From Chamaecyparis obtusa (taxonomy: Eukaryota; Streptophyta; Pinopsida; Cupressales; Cupressaceae), in assembly GCA_027943335.1 (NCBI GenBank), contig BSBK01001116.1:351001-415000 (forward strand): a stretch of 64,000 nucleotides of DNA, read 5' to 3'. Within the stretch, counting starts at the first letter, position 1. Each line of letters starts with the position of its first letter. The notes beneath the pieces were generated by a model. That model ran no database searches. It was given only the letters and a program-made list of their open reading frames with translations, and was not told where the DNA came from. Below are positions 24,842-36,283 of the stretch, in pieces. The translations under genes were made by a program, and so were the position numbers.

Positions 24842-26269
24842 CCAGAAAATCCAACCCTCAAATCTAAACCAAGTCCAGTGTCACCTTTAGAGGGCCTACC
24901 GAAAGTTGAACCTCCGGGAATGACCCAAGTGAGTACGCACCTATCATAGGTGATTCCACCTCAGTCTAATAAAGAACATTTTGTTGAGTCTAAAGACTCC
25001 AAAACCATGTTAGCTTCCTTCTCAAGACTTTGACTATCATCTTGAGAAGGCTCCATCTATTATATTGAGTGGCGCCACTCCTAGCCCTGCTTGTCGGGGT
25101 GTATGAATTTTGGGTGTTGGTGTGGCTATGAGGCCTCAAACCTATATCGGGGGAACCAAAGGTTAGCATGAATGGAAGCCTATTAAAAACTTTCCTTAGC
25201 TAGTGGCCTACCTGGTTCACCTCTGAAAGGAGTCATAATCTTCGCACAGGGAGGGGGAAGAATCTCTCCCATAGATTCCCATCATAGGCATACACTTGGA
25301 CATTTGGAGGTGGTTGTGACATTGGCCCCTGCTATAAGGGTAACCTTTGAACATACACCGCTAAGTCCTTGGAAACACCAAAAACATAGGCACCCTCTAG
25401 GGGGTGACACGGCTGTGTGAGGTGCATGTATGCGCATAAGAAATGGGGCAAAGGTTTTGGCTTCTCACCATTTTTTTTGTAGGGCTAAGCTATGTGTTTG
25501 TTATCAAATCTTAAACATTGTCCAATAATTATCAAACAAAGACTCCCCTGATGCTATCAAGTTGCTTTGTCCTTGATAGGTCTGTTAACGACTGCTTCTT
25601 GTATCACAACTACTTGATTTGAACCTTTGTGTCTTTAAATGAATGCTTGAAATCCTAAAATGAGATTGCTAATTAAACTATTCTTCAAACCTATCAGGAA
25701 ACTGGATTTTTTGTCAGACATCAATTTAGGCTATACCTCAAAATTCAACTTTAACCTCGAAAACTGTGTTAGATTGTTAGATTTTGCACTTTTCCTACAT
25801 GAGGTTTCACACTTCAGAGCACTTTCTCGCATGAGACTTTGTTCTCTCATGTGAAGATTGGTGTTCTCATGCATGGCTTGGTACTATCTCGCGTGAGACT
25901 ATAGCCCAGTTTGCAAAAATAGAGACCTATTTTCCATTGACTATTTGACTTTTTATTTGATTTTCTTTTTGTTTGAGGTCTATTTTTCTGCTTTCATGTC
26001 ATTCACTGCCAGAAACTGGTTGTCTCAAGTTAGGAATTGATCGATCTTTTCTTTGACTCATGTCGTCACTCTTTGGTCTACCTTATCTCTTTATGCCTTT
26101 TGTATCTCATGTTGCGATAGTCTTGTCTCAGCTATTCTAGCCACCTCTTTTGATGATTCGTACCAGGTCCATCTCACATCTTAGCTGTTCTAGCCTTTAT
26201 CTCCTTTGTGTTGTTCTTAGAGACCAAGTCTAGCATTATCTTGAGTCCTCTCTTGTTTCATCTTCATCT

Positions 26270-27124
26270 ATGACTGTCATGACTATAAGTGGCAAAACTT
26301 ATCCCATTCAGAATATTGGTCAAGATAGAAGTGAATCTCCTAATCAAGAAATAGGTCATCCTGAATTTGTTGTGAAATCTGAACTTTGTGAGAGATCCTT
26401 GCATTCGTCCTCATTCCAAGAGTATTATAATCCATTGTTTTAGATATAGTCTAACTTATTATTTCAAGAATATTATAACCCATTGTTTCAACACCAGCAA
26501 GGCTCTGAAGGGTCACCTTCTAGAATCGAACCTATCAACTCTTTCGATCTTACTTTCATGATCTCTCAGAATACTACCAACAAGATGGGAGATCCATTCC
26601 ACTTCCCAGGGGGAGGTAAAATTAGTGATAGTCATGAGCAATCTCTAAATGACCAAGGTCATGCGTAGTCTCAAAATGACAAGAGTTATGATCAATCCCA
26701 CAATATTCAATATTTGGTCAACATTCGGGACCTTTGCAATTTGAAATAGTGACAAGGGGAGCCTCTCCTAACATTTCTCCAAAGATGGAGATAACTATGC
26801 ATGAAGTATCCACATGAATTAGCCGAGTCTAAAAAGCTTGATATCTTCTTGGACAATCTTCTCCCAAATTTTGGATACCAAGTACGATTACAAAGTCCCC
26901 TCACTTTTGACAATATGATTAGGCGAGTTGTGAGGATAGAAGTGTTTATGGTCAAGAAGGGAGGATTGACTTTGAACAAAGACAACAAGAAAGGACCTTC
27001 CCCCTTGAACATGGATAAGGATAAGATTGTCAATAGAAACATAGATGTTATGAATGACAGGGTTGTTGACAATGTGACACCAAAATCATCAAAGTCTATC
27101 TTTAATCTCAGCTCTAGTATATGA
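26270..27124 (+). pseudogene. gag remnant of the non-autonomous Tat element
   Basis: Begins at an ATG (26270) after the leader and reads to a TAG at 26441. Further pieces follow at 26483-26668 and 26801-27124. The last piece matches the capsid end of the autonomous copy: KLDIFLDNLLPNFGYQVRL corresponds to ERIDIILSNLVLELRYEV at about 45320. The central capsid core is missing, so this Gag is truncated. A short duplication (TATTATAA-CCATTGTTT near 26430 and 26471) disrupts the N-terminal part. It once encoded the particle protein. Confidence 0.78.
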
Positions 27125-28119
27125 GTGGTCAAGACCACTCAGAAGGCTGCGACAAAAACTCAACCACCTTCAAGATTTGCTAGAAAAAAACCTTGGATCT
27201 CTCAACATGAGCGTAACTCCACTTCCTTGGGAGAACCACTTGATGTGGTTTATAGGACCTTGGTGTAGAACCATAATAGGAATTCAGATCATCAAAAATT
27301 TAAAGACTCCTTTCCTCCTCATGGGAAAAGTGAATTATCCAAGTCTAAAGGTACCAACGATGTGGTCAACTATACATACGATACTAGTGACATTGTCACC
27401 AATGAGATTGAACATGTTGATGTTGAATACTGTGACATAATCATTGCTCCAAGGAGCGAAGATGCTCCTAACCCAAAGCTCCATTTGTCTTGTGAGGCCC
27501 TACACTTCCCTCTTGTAACCCCACACTATCTCTAGCTTGTGCGAATGCTATCACTCAATCCTATGCAAAGATTGTTCTCAAAGGTCCCGAGCCTTCAACA
27601 TCCAAACCAAAACTATCTATGGATAAAGCCTTCACTGAGGCAAATGTCCCCAAAGATCTTGATCTCGACCAGTTTCAATCTATGGTGGGTCATTCGATCT
27701 CACCTCATCACTTGCCCTTCTCTGAAGAAGGTGATCATTCCTTGAGCCATAATGCTCCCCTACTCACTTGCAATATGCTCCTAGAATCTGGTGATAGCCT
27801 TGCTTTGATCAACAGGGAATTTATAGAATTTTATAATGCTAAACTCAAAGAGATAGAAAAGACCCTAAAGATCAAAGATATTGGCATGGGGGAATATCAG
27901 ATGGAGTCCATCATGTCACTAATAGCTCTTCCTCCATCTCCACATTCCTGTGAAGAACCCTCTGAAGATAGATTTGGTATTAGCTATCAGGGCCACAAGC
28001 TTGATCAACCTAGTTGTAGCTTTCACTCATATGAGGATTCAGATAATGAAGACACAAAGATCCAACCTATGACACATGAAAGGCTCTTGAATATTCAAAA
28101 TATTGATTCAGACTACTAG
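27125..28119 (+). pseudogene. gag-protease junction remnant with protease core deleted
   Basis: Several frames. The best, 27619-28119, has AFTEANVPKDLDLDQFQSMV, matching RAANVPNDINVDQFQNMV at 46440 in the autonomous copy, and FSEEGDHSLSH matching FSEEDNKALSH. Where the autonomous copy continues into the protease (LIDGG), this copy jumps to IKDIGMGEYQME, which matches IDLGMGDYQMD after the protease. A precise in-family deletion therefore removed the protease. Confidence 0.8.
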
Positions 28120-28776
28120 AGAGAGTCCTATCTACCTTCTCAAATACCTCAAGAACATGATCCTGGTCCTCACCAAGAGGATTTTATCCACTTTACTGAA
28201 CAGACTTCTACTACTGATGACTTTAATGGCACACATTTTGAATGGGGGAAAATAGCTAATGTCTCCCTTATCTTGGCTATGCCTCAGGGCATGCCTATTC
28301 TAGATTACTCCACTTCTACTATTGAGCAAGATCTTGTTGTTGAAGAAAAACTTCTTGTGACAAATGATAGCAATAAAGAAGATCTACCGCCTACTATATC
28401 TCTAGTTGATTACATCAAACAGTGTCACCCCAGTGAAATGAATTCAAAGGAATATGAATGGAACTCCATATCAAATACTACTACAAAAAAACCAGTTGAT
28501 GTTGTACACAAAGATGCTACTCCTACCAACTCTGAAAAAGGAGGAAGTTCTAATCCTCCATATCAAAAAATTGATGATGATCCTTTTCACCCTCTTGTGG
28601 AGATCATTCCTATGGCTCCTACGCCATCTACTCCAAGTTATACTTCTACTAGTCTAGCAGATCATGGGTATGTAAGATCCCATCCTGTTACAGCTTCGTG
28701 GAAACTTGATAGATCCATAACTAAAATGGTTCCTATTCACGTATTATTTCCACCTGAAAGGGGACCTAATTCTTAG
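28120..28776 (+). pseudogene. Linker between protease and RT, remnant
   Basis: The frame at 28273-28776 is Ser/Thr/Pro- and acid-rich. It corresponds in position and style to the linker at 47274-48100 of the autonomous element (shared SLVDYIKQ... and EYEWNS / EFEWDS type words). No catalytic domain is present. Confidence 0.6.
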
Positions 28777-29487
28777 AATAGTTTATCTTGGTTAGGCTCA
28801 CATAATATTCCTCCAAGCTTATTTAACTCTTCTAAGACAACTCACAATCGACAATGTTCTATGGAAGATGACTTTCTTTATCTATTTGATTCACTCATGA
28901 ATGGTGAGGATGATGTTGATATCTTTGCACTCGAGCCCATCCTGTTGACTTTTCTTCCCCCTTCATCTCCCAAAAAAGTGGCTCATCCACTTCCATTTCC
29001 ACCTCTCCACCTGAACCAATCATATAAGCCTCTCTCATCCACCATTCTCGAGTCTTTTGGAAGTAACTTGGATGTGCAACATAAAAATAAAAATAATGAG
29101 AATCCACTTATATCTCAAGGTCACCATGTTCCATCTAATCGACATGTGACTACGAAGAAAGGAAAGAAACAAAGGTGTTCAAAAGACCGCAAAGGTCCTC
29201 AAAAAGAAGAAGATAATCAAAAGCCAAAAAATAAGATAAAAAAATGGATCTCAAAATCCATCTTACAGGCATTGTCATCAAAAGCACCTCAACATGAAGA
29301 AGAAAAGAGAAAAAAATCAAAAGCTATGTGGATTCCAAAAGGAAAATCACAGTTGCCATTCAAGCTTCCAAAATTCTCATGCTTCCCTCCATTCCATCAC
29401 CCCTTGCCTCTCATACTTTACCCTCTTCACTCCATCTTGCCTTTTCCTAAAGTGCATATTAGCATCTCCTCATCCCTAATGATGTGA
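28777..29487 (+). pseudogene. Lysine-rich ORF in place of RT-IN
   Basis: Frame 28861-29487, about 208 residues. The N-terminal part is acidic and Pro-rich (DDVDIFALEP). The middle is strongly basic, with KKGKKQR, KNKIKKW and EEEKRKKSK. The C-terminal part is Pro/His/Phe-rich. I recognise no domain. It occupies the slot of RT to integrase in the autonomous relative. It could be an acquired sequence or decayed pol; the basic tract would suit nucleic-acid binding or a nuclear signal if it were expressed. Confidence 0.5.
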
Positions 29488-29791
29488 TTAAGAGAAATCT
29501 AGAACTTACTCTCCCTAAGCATTTAGAGCATGGGAAATCTGACAAAGAGTTAAGATGGGTCCACAAGGATGTTTGTGGGTCTCACTTAAGTGATCTTTCC
29601 TTGACTATGGATCTCTCAACATTTGGACACTAATGGTTGGATCTCCTATTACTGCTACAACATCTGAATCTGATTCTACAACTTCACAGCTGACTACTAC
29701 TATAAGATATTGTGTTCTCAAAGATTACTACTAAAGGAGAACAGCTCAAAGAGCCTATCAATGCTCTTCACTTGAAGAAATTCTACAGGTG
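29488..29791 (+). pseudogene. Residual 3' end of pol
   Basis: The last codons read INALHLKKFY just before 29791. They match DPINVLHLKKFYP, the C-terminus of the integrase at about 51570-51596. So the original pol end survives although nearly all of pol is gone. Confidence 0.8.
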
Positions 29792-29799
29792 AGGAATTC

Positions 29800-30215
29800 T
29801 CGGCATGCTCATGTACATATTTATTGGTCCTGAAAAAAATTCAAAAAAATGATATATTGCAAAAATCCTAAAAATTACAAAATGTCTTGAAAAAATGATC
29901 ATCTTAGTGAAAACCTAGTAAACAGGCACTTTGATGTATCTATTATCTTGGTGAAAACTTGGTAAATAGGTGCCTTGGTAATAATTTAAAAAATATATAC
30001 AAAATTGGAAAATTACAAAAAAAGTCAAAAGATCAAAAATACAAAAAAAATGAAATATTCAAAAATACAAAAAAAAAAGAGAAAAGAACAAAAAAATTGA
30101 AAAAAAAAAGAAAAAAAAAGAATGTACCATTGATGAAAACCTGACAAATAGGAGTCATGGTAGCAAAAATAGAATCTCTCCCAAGATGGTGAAAACCTGG
30201 TAAATAGGTGCCTCT
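29800..30215 (+). repeat. A-rich tract with four copies of a GTGAAAACC motif
   Basis: Copies of GTGAAAACCTGGTAAATAGG begin near 29907, 29951, 30132 (diverged) and 30189, separated by A-rich filler. The autonomous element has two counterparts at 51775 and 51848 at the same place after pol. Confidence 0.85.
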
Positions 30216-30470
30216 TGTTTTCTGAAGCTACATCTCATCTCAACATCGCTTGGCTTTTACTTTCCTACTTTAGTTTGCTTTCCCGCTTTCCTACTTTAGT
30301 CTGTTTCCTACTTTTAGTTCATTTCCTGCTTTAGTTTGTTAGCTCATGCACTTGCTTTTAGTGGTCTTCAAGATTTTCCTTGACTCTTCATGGATTGGAA
30401 CTGGTTCAAACTTGGGGGCATCTTCCTGGTCTAGGGGGCATTGTCCTATCACTTTTGGAAGTTTTTTTTG

Positions 30471-30862
30471 TGCATCGGTCACCAACGGTTCTCGCTGCGT
30501 TTGCCTACTGATGCCTAGCTACTTTTGAGATTTCTCTCCTTAAGGATCTCTTGTGTATCAGTTGCCAGTAGTTCTCACTATGCTTGCCTACTGATACTTA
30601 GCTCTCATTCGAAGCTCTCTCTTTTGGGGTCTCTTCTTTACATCAGTCACCAGTGATTCTCACTGCATTTGCCTGTTGATGTTTCGCTCGTGCTTTATTC
30701 TCTCTTTTGAGAATCTTCCTTGTATCGGTCACCAGTGGTTCTCACTACGTTCACCTGCTGATACTTGGTTCATGCTCTGATATCTTCTTGAGACTTCATC
30801 TCTCGTGATAGTCACTAGTGGTTCTCACTACATTTTCCTATTGTTGCTATCCCATTGAGACC
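30471..30862 (+). repeat. Minisatellite, five units of about 83 bp
   Basis: Unit starts are near 30471, 30554, 30639, 30721 and 30804. The core is TATCGGTCACCAGTGGTTCT followed by CACTACGTTTGCCTACTGAT. Units are diverged, so the array is not brand new. It lies in the 3' untranslated region of the non-autonomous Tat element and has no counterpart in the autonomous one. Confidence 0.9.
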
Positions 30863-31601
30863 TCGAATATTGTTTGCTTCCAATTCGACTTCAATCCGCT
30901 CGAACAAAAATGTAAACTAAAACTGAAAACTAACTTTGTGTTCCTTTGAAGCATGCTAAGCTTTTCCTTTGCTTGATTTTTTGTTTTATCATTTCTCCTC
31001 GAGCGAATCTAAGGTGTCTTTCTTGACTAAGAAACGCGAAGACTGGGGGCATGATATTTTCTTTGCTTTCTGCTTGTTGGTTTAGTTCCAATGATCCAAA
31101 GAATCTATCTAAGAGGGGTGTCCATCTGTAAGAGCCTTCATCTCATATTGGATGGCCGTGTGTACCTTGACTCCTTTTATATGGATGCTTTGGTGAGGTT
31201 GATTCTTCTCCTTGTCTTTTGGGTGACTTCTTTCTGCTACAAGTAAAATTGCTAAGTCTTGTTCTGCTAAGTGAACATAAGGGTCACTATGAGCACTCTT
31301 TGGAGAAGGAAGGAACTCTCGCATGTCTAGTGTGTTTGTTCACAAGAAACATTTAGGTCATTCTAGCAATTGGGCTTTGATGCTTCTGTTAACTTGCTAA
31401 ATCAAAATAAATAGGTGTTTAGGTCATTATGGCTTCTTGTGCCTTAATGCTTATACCTCATTCCGACAAATCTAAGACTTATGTCATATTCATATTCTCA
31501 TAATTGCAATATTAGTGAGGATTTTATGACATCTTGCGATCATCCTGTGCTTAAATGAACTCGAGGATGATAAATACGGTGAGTCCAACAACAAAGTCCT
31601 A

Positions 31602-31672
31602 GGGCTTGCATTCTCATTTTAGGCTTGCATTTAGCTTAGGCTTGCATTTTTCATTCTAGGCTTGCATTTGAG
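31602..31672 (+). repeat. Short array of AGGCTTGCATTT
   Basis: Four copies start at 31602, 31621, 31638 and 31658, with short variable spacers. Confidence 0.85.
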
Positions 31673-32242
31673 ATGGTGTTTGGTGCTCTCTTGATTCTCT
31701 TCTGGATCTCTTCATTGAAGGTTCTCATCTATCATCTTGGTTTCATCATGTTTGCACAAGTTTCTGGGATCCAAATCGAAATCTGACATCTCTAGATAGC
31801 TCGAAATTGCATTTTAAATTCTGGGACCATTTGGGATCGGACGCTTGTGCAGTCAGACTTCTAGCGTCATCTTCCTACTAGACCCTCATCTTTGCATCAT
31901 GTTCTCAAGATCTTTTCTCTTTCCATCAAGGTCAACTCTAGTCAAATCTGGTCAACCATGGTCAACCATGGTCAAACTTGTTCAACAGGACCTCTACTTT
32001 CCTCTGATTTGCTTCTGTGGCTTCTCAAATCTAGTCTAATTGTCTCTGCTCTGCAACCTCTTGTTGTCAATCATCCTTCTGACATGTCATCTTTCAATTT
32101 CACTCCGGAGGGGGTAGGATGATTGCATCATTTATATCTTGTCGAATCAATTCTTGAATTAGTCTAATTTGAATCTTTAGTTCTCATTGCTTGGGGCATC
32201 TCGGTGCCTCGCATCTTCCTATCTAGTCATCTATCTTTTAGG

Positions 32243-32550
32243 TATTGGGGCAATCTAACTCTAATTCCTGGGAGTCAAGCTTCGTTCTGAAGATGGCTCT
32301 AGAAATCTCTCTTGGACAGTTATCTGGGCAATCTAACCTGGGTTTTAGAGGGCTAAGCTTTGTATTGGGGCAATCTAACCCTGATTCTGGGGACAGTCCT
32401 AAATTTTCATTTGAATCTCATTCTGGGCATTGGGGCAACCTAACCCCAATTCTCGTCTTCTCTCAAAGACCACTGTCTTCACAATCTAACTTAGACTTTG
32501 AAAAATCATGCTTTGATCTGCTTGGTGTCTTGGCAACCTAACCTAGACTT
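32243..32550 (+). repeat. Irregular array of TTGGGGCAATCTAACCCT
   Basis: Six copies near 32245, 32322, 32364, 32429, 32479 and 32528 at uneven spacing. A frame through it gives a repeated GQSN peptide, but its place just before the polypurine tract argues for untranslated sequence. Confidence 0.82.
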
Positions 32551-32614
32551 CTAAATTTATCATCATCTGTCACTTCAGACTATTCTTTGAATCAACGCAT
32601 TGTTCGCAATCAAT

Positions 32615-32629
32615 TCAAAGAGGGGCAAA
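32615..32629 (+). other. Polypurine tract
   Basis: TCAAAGAGGGGCAAA immediately precedes the 3' LTR. The autonomous element has nearly the same tract at 53667-53681. Confidence 0.92.
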
Positions 32630-33624
32630 TGTAATACCCTAAATTTGGCACCTATTAAATTCAATTAATTTTTGGTGCATTTTCGTTAATTTTACATCTC
32701 CAAAGTCCTAGTTTCCTAGGCAATTTTCTCTCTCCTACCTGACTTAATTTGACTTGATGTCAATTGCAAAGACCATAAATTGCATTAATTAAATATCAAA
32801 ATTAATTCCTAAAGTCCTTGACTTTAATTAGCTAAATTACCCCTATGATAATTTAATTTAATCCTAAAGTCTTAAAGTGCTTAGAATTAAATTAAATCCA
32901 CCCCATTTGGCTAATTACCCATGAAAGGAACTAATAATTGCTTGATATTCGAATGGACACACCTTTTTGAATTAATAATTCAAGATATTCAAAAGGCCAC
33001 CTGTGTGGCATTCTCCATTCTTTTTATTAAGTAATTCTTGCTTTTTTGTCTCAAATGGAAATGAAGGGTCAGGAGTTTCAAATAAAGAACCCCTTCATTC
33101 TCTTCTCAGGTTTTTCTATTTAATGGACCTATTTTCTTCATTCAAAGGAGGCAATTCTTTAGAGTAATTGAACTATAGCAAATTTTAGTCTCATTTAATT
33201 CAAATCTTTTTTCTTCATTGTATAATTGGTCTCATAGCTCATTTTAGTATAATTGCATCTCATATTAGAATTAATTTGCTTATTTTTTCTTAGCATAATA
33301 TCATCTTTATTTTAGGTTCTCTAAAATAAATCTACATTTCATATCTCTTTCAAAAGCATTTCTAGATTAATTGCACTCATTTTAGTTCAATTTCAGTTTT
33401 GCATATCTTCATAACTTTGGAAAATCCTCCATTGTGGGATTGGTCTATGGTTGTTGGCTCTTGTTCTAAGAGTAATTAAACACCCCATCCACATAGGAGG
33501 CAACAAGTAGATTCAATTGATGTTGTGAGATGGACAATTCATGTTCATACTTGCCATCTCATGATTTAGCAATGACTATGTTGCATTTGTGCCTGATTTA
33601 GAAGTCCACATTCAGACACACACA
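32630..33624 (+). repeat. 3' LTR of the non-autonomous Tat element
   Basis: 995 bp, begins TGTAATACCC and ends ACACACA, followed by the CTCAT duplication at 33625-33629. It is about 98% like its partner over the stretch compared by eye. Confidence 0.95.
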
Positions 33625-33890
33625 CTCATTAGCAAGTTACACAATGTATTCCTTATCCTGATCTATCATATACATCTTCCTCATGTAGATATTTCTATTC
33701 TTCATCTCTTTTACTCCTTTTCTACAAATGTTTAGGTATTGTAACTTACACAATAAGTGTTGTCAAACTAGTTGACATTAATGACAACATATTATTGATT
33801 TATTCATATGTCATATCTAATCAGCAACTCAGTGATCTCTAATCATAGATCTTCAATTAGGTTCTCAATTAGTTTTAGTTCATCAACTAC

Positions 33891-35602
33891 TAATCTTCAC
33901 AACTCCATCCACCCAAAAGGCCATACAAACAATTACTATCTTCTCACTAGTTTCACTGTGAAAATCTTGTGCAATTATCTTAGGATAGTCATATTCACTT
34001 AATGTCATACTTTCTCCTTGGATTTCCAACACCTAGAATAGGATTTGGGACATATCCATGCACTCCTATCTTCCTTCCTTCTATCACTCAAAGGCCAACT
34101 TTACATTCACACACCCCATGCACCTTTTATTCACTGTCAAAACAAACTGGAACATAGAATTCAGTCTTTTCAACATTATTTGTTGCATGTGAAAAGTACT
34201 TGATGGAATCCTGCATTCAAAAAAATGTGAAAGGAGACAACAAAACATAACTAACCACCCATTTCTAGGCTGTTACAGTGGTGGTAAGTAGCATTTTTAC
34301 ATTTTTCTAAGTCACTACAAACCCTAGGCCAAGTTTTGGTAGTTTTTGCTAAAATACTTATAAATTTGTGAATAATGAATGGATTTAAATGAAATCAAAA
34401 TAAAATTAAAAGTGATTCATGCCAATTCCATAAAAAATGGGGTTTCAATGCAAAAAAATAAGTTTTCACTACATGTGCATAGAAACCCCAACAAAGACAT
34501 TCGATTCGGGCCTGATTCTGCTCATCAGATAATCTTTAGTCTGCAACAATTTTATAACTTAAATCACTATCTAGAAAATGCTCAAATCTATTCTTCTCTG
34601 TGCAAAATAGGGTAGATGTAGATATTAAAATTGTAGTTGGCATACCTCAAATTCTTCCGCTGCCTATTGGGAATGAGAAGGAGTGCATGGGATTGGCATT
34701 ATTTGAGACACTAGATGATGAGATAGGCCATTCCTTTTTCTACGTGAGGCCTGTGATTGAATTTTCTTACTAACCTCTGTAATTTGAGATGTTTGAAATT
34801 GTACAGATGGATGCCCTAGATGGGTTTGATCAACACAATAGATCATTTAGGTTTGAGTGGGAGATCAATAATGGGAATAATAATCTAATGCTATTATCCT
34901 CATCATACAAATCCACTTCAAAAAAATTCACTTCCCCCCATTTCTTTTGCTTATTAGAAAATGTACGTTTATTTTGTCTTTATTTTTAATTTTAGACAAT
35001 TAAAAAGATTTTAAGTTTTAATTTAAGATAATTAAATAATAGTTTAAATATTCAAGAAAATATTAATTTTGTCTTAGAAAATATCTTAAACTACCATTTT
35101 ATGTAGTGTGTTAATAGTTCTTTACGATTCTCCTTTTGACCAACATTTTGAACATGGAGGTATTCATCATCCTAACTCAAGGAAATTCCTCAAAAAATTT
35201 AAGAAAACATAAAAAGGAAATAAATAGATACAACTAATTATAAGATTGAAATTTGTTTCTCATTCAATCACTCCAACTTCTCATGCATCCAATGAAAAAC
35301 CAAAATGGATTAAATTAGTGCCACGAATCCAAGTATCAATGAGGTCAAATTTCAGCATTTTTCTCTTGAAACCCTTTGGCATGAATGACTTTCAGCTTGG
35401 CACCAATATTTTTAGCCTATCCTTCCTCCGTGCATGAGTGGCAAAGTGTTATGTTTATTATTTTTCATTGTTCTTTAATTATACCCACCCAAAATGCCCT
35501 ATATATGATTGGTTGTCTAATTACTATTTAATTAACTATTTTAATTTTTAATTAATTGACTTTTATTTTAAGTTAATTAATTTTTAGTTTTGACTAATTA
35601 GT
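33891..35602. other. Intergenic DNA, no gene supported
   Basis: It continues the unique sequence interrupted at 21851. Short frames (34379-34615, 34789-34989, 35246-35437) show no recognisable motif. A diverged AT-rich block at 34974-35095 resembles 37096-37210. Confidence 0.5.
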
Positions 35603-35618
35603 ATGTATAATAAAAATC

Positions 35619-36283
35619 TTGCTGATGAGTTTAGGCCTCTTAACCTGAGAGTGTTTCTACCTCCTGAAGATTTGGAACTTCCGTTTGAGAGTAAAATTAC
35701 TACTGAGTTTCTTGATTCTATGTTTATAGTTCATTGTCTAAAATGCAGAAGGTGTATTCATCAGTTAATTGGGGAATCCATCCTTTCGTCATGCTTCAAA
35801 TGGCTCATTTTCACTTCTCAAATTATCTTAAACTTTTGTTCTGTATTTCTAGATCTCTCGCAGTCATGGTCTTTACTATTTCATCTAGAACATTGGGTTA
35901 TATTGCCTAAGTTTATTCAGAATAATAAGTTGATCTTGGCAGTTCAGAGGTATAATTTATGGCAAGGGGAGGCGATTGTTGGTGGTATCTTTCCACGTCA
36001 TCTTCTTTTGTCTTCGGATAAATATGCCTTGATGTTGGGGGCGATAAAAGATTGTATTGCTTCGTCCTCCATTATGCCTCTGGACATTATCGTTAACAAA
36101 AATTTAGTTGATGCTGGGTTCCGTGGGAAAGCATTTGCTAAAACTTACTCCATTCTTGGTCTTCTAGCTCACTCTAATGCAATTTCTAATGCAAATGTGA
36201 ATCCATGCTCGGCTCCCTCTATGTTGAATAGCTATGATATTAACTTAGCTTGTAGCTCTATAGGTCAAGCTTTGCAATCCCCA
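35619..36283 (+). pseudogene. Unrecognised ORF in the poly(A)-ended insertion
   Basis: About 222 codons open to a TGA at 36284. The apparent start Met at 35603 lies in the target duplication, so the frame enters the insert from flanking DNA and the true N-terminus is missing. The first ~40 residues are Leu/Pro-rich with PPEDLELPF. A hydrophobic Cys-containing middle follows, then VDAGFRGKAFAKTYSILGLL near the end. I do not recognise a family. It may be the C-terminal part of a LINE ORF1 or of a host protein. Confidence 0.5.

Larger units (their letters stand above)
24075..26269 (+). other. Long leader of the non-autonomous Tat element
   Basis: About 2.2 kb without a coding frame. It is homologous in patches to the leader at 41332-43757, for example the shared word GAATGACCCAAGTG (about 24918 and 42419). 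It holds two hairpins, annotated separately. The length and conservation suggest packaging or translation signals, which is inference. Confidence 0.7.
23059..33624 (+). mobile_element. Non-autonomous Tat-like Ty3/gypsy element
   Basis: 10,566 bp; LTRs 23059-24053 and 32630-33624, both 995 bp; duplication CTCAT at 23054-23058 and 33625-33629; tRNA-Lys primer site; polypurine tract before the right LTR. Leader, gag pieces, post-protease linker, the last codons of pol and the 3' motifs are all homologous to the autonomous element at 40304-54688. The protease core, RT, both RNase H domains and integrase are missing. The space they would occupy holds low-complexity frames. Only about 5 LTR differences were seen by eye in ~270 bp, so it is the youngest dated insertion here. 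Mobilisation must have used enzymes from another copy (inference). Confidence 0.93.
21852..33885 (-). mobile_element. Solo LTR, split by a younger Tat-like element
   Basis: The parts are 21852-23058 and 33630-33885, together 1,463 bp, flanked by a perfect 5-bp duplication ACTAC (21847-21851 and 33886-33890). It is homologous to the inverted solo LTR at 55773-57264. On the minus strand it starts TGATGAACTA and ends ATTCTAACA, with the G/C-run motif near its 3' end. No primer site or polypurine tract adjoins it, which together with the target duplication indicates LTR-LTR recombination. The interruption is the element at 23059-33624, with its CTCAT duplication. Confidence 0.9.

Noticed and set aside
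32245..32541. 98-codon frame with GQSN repeats as a protein gene
   Set aside because: It is produced by a DNA repeat just before the polypurine tract; uneven spacing and no domain.
35603..35618. ATG at 35603 as the start of the 227-codon ORF
   Set aside because: It lies in the 16-bp target duplication, outside the inserted sequence.
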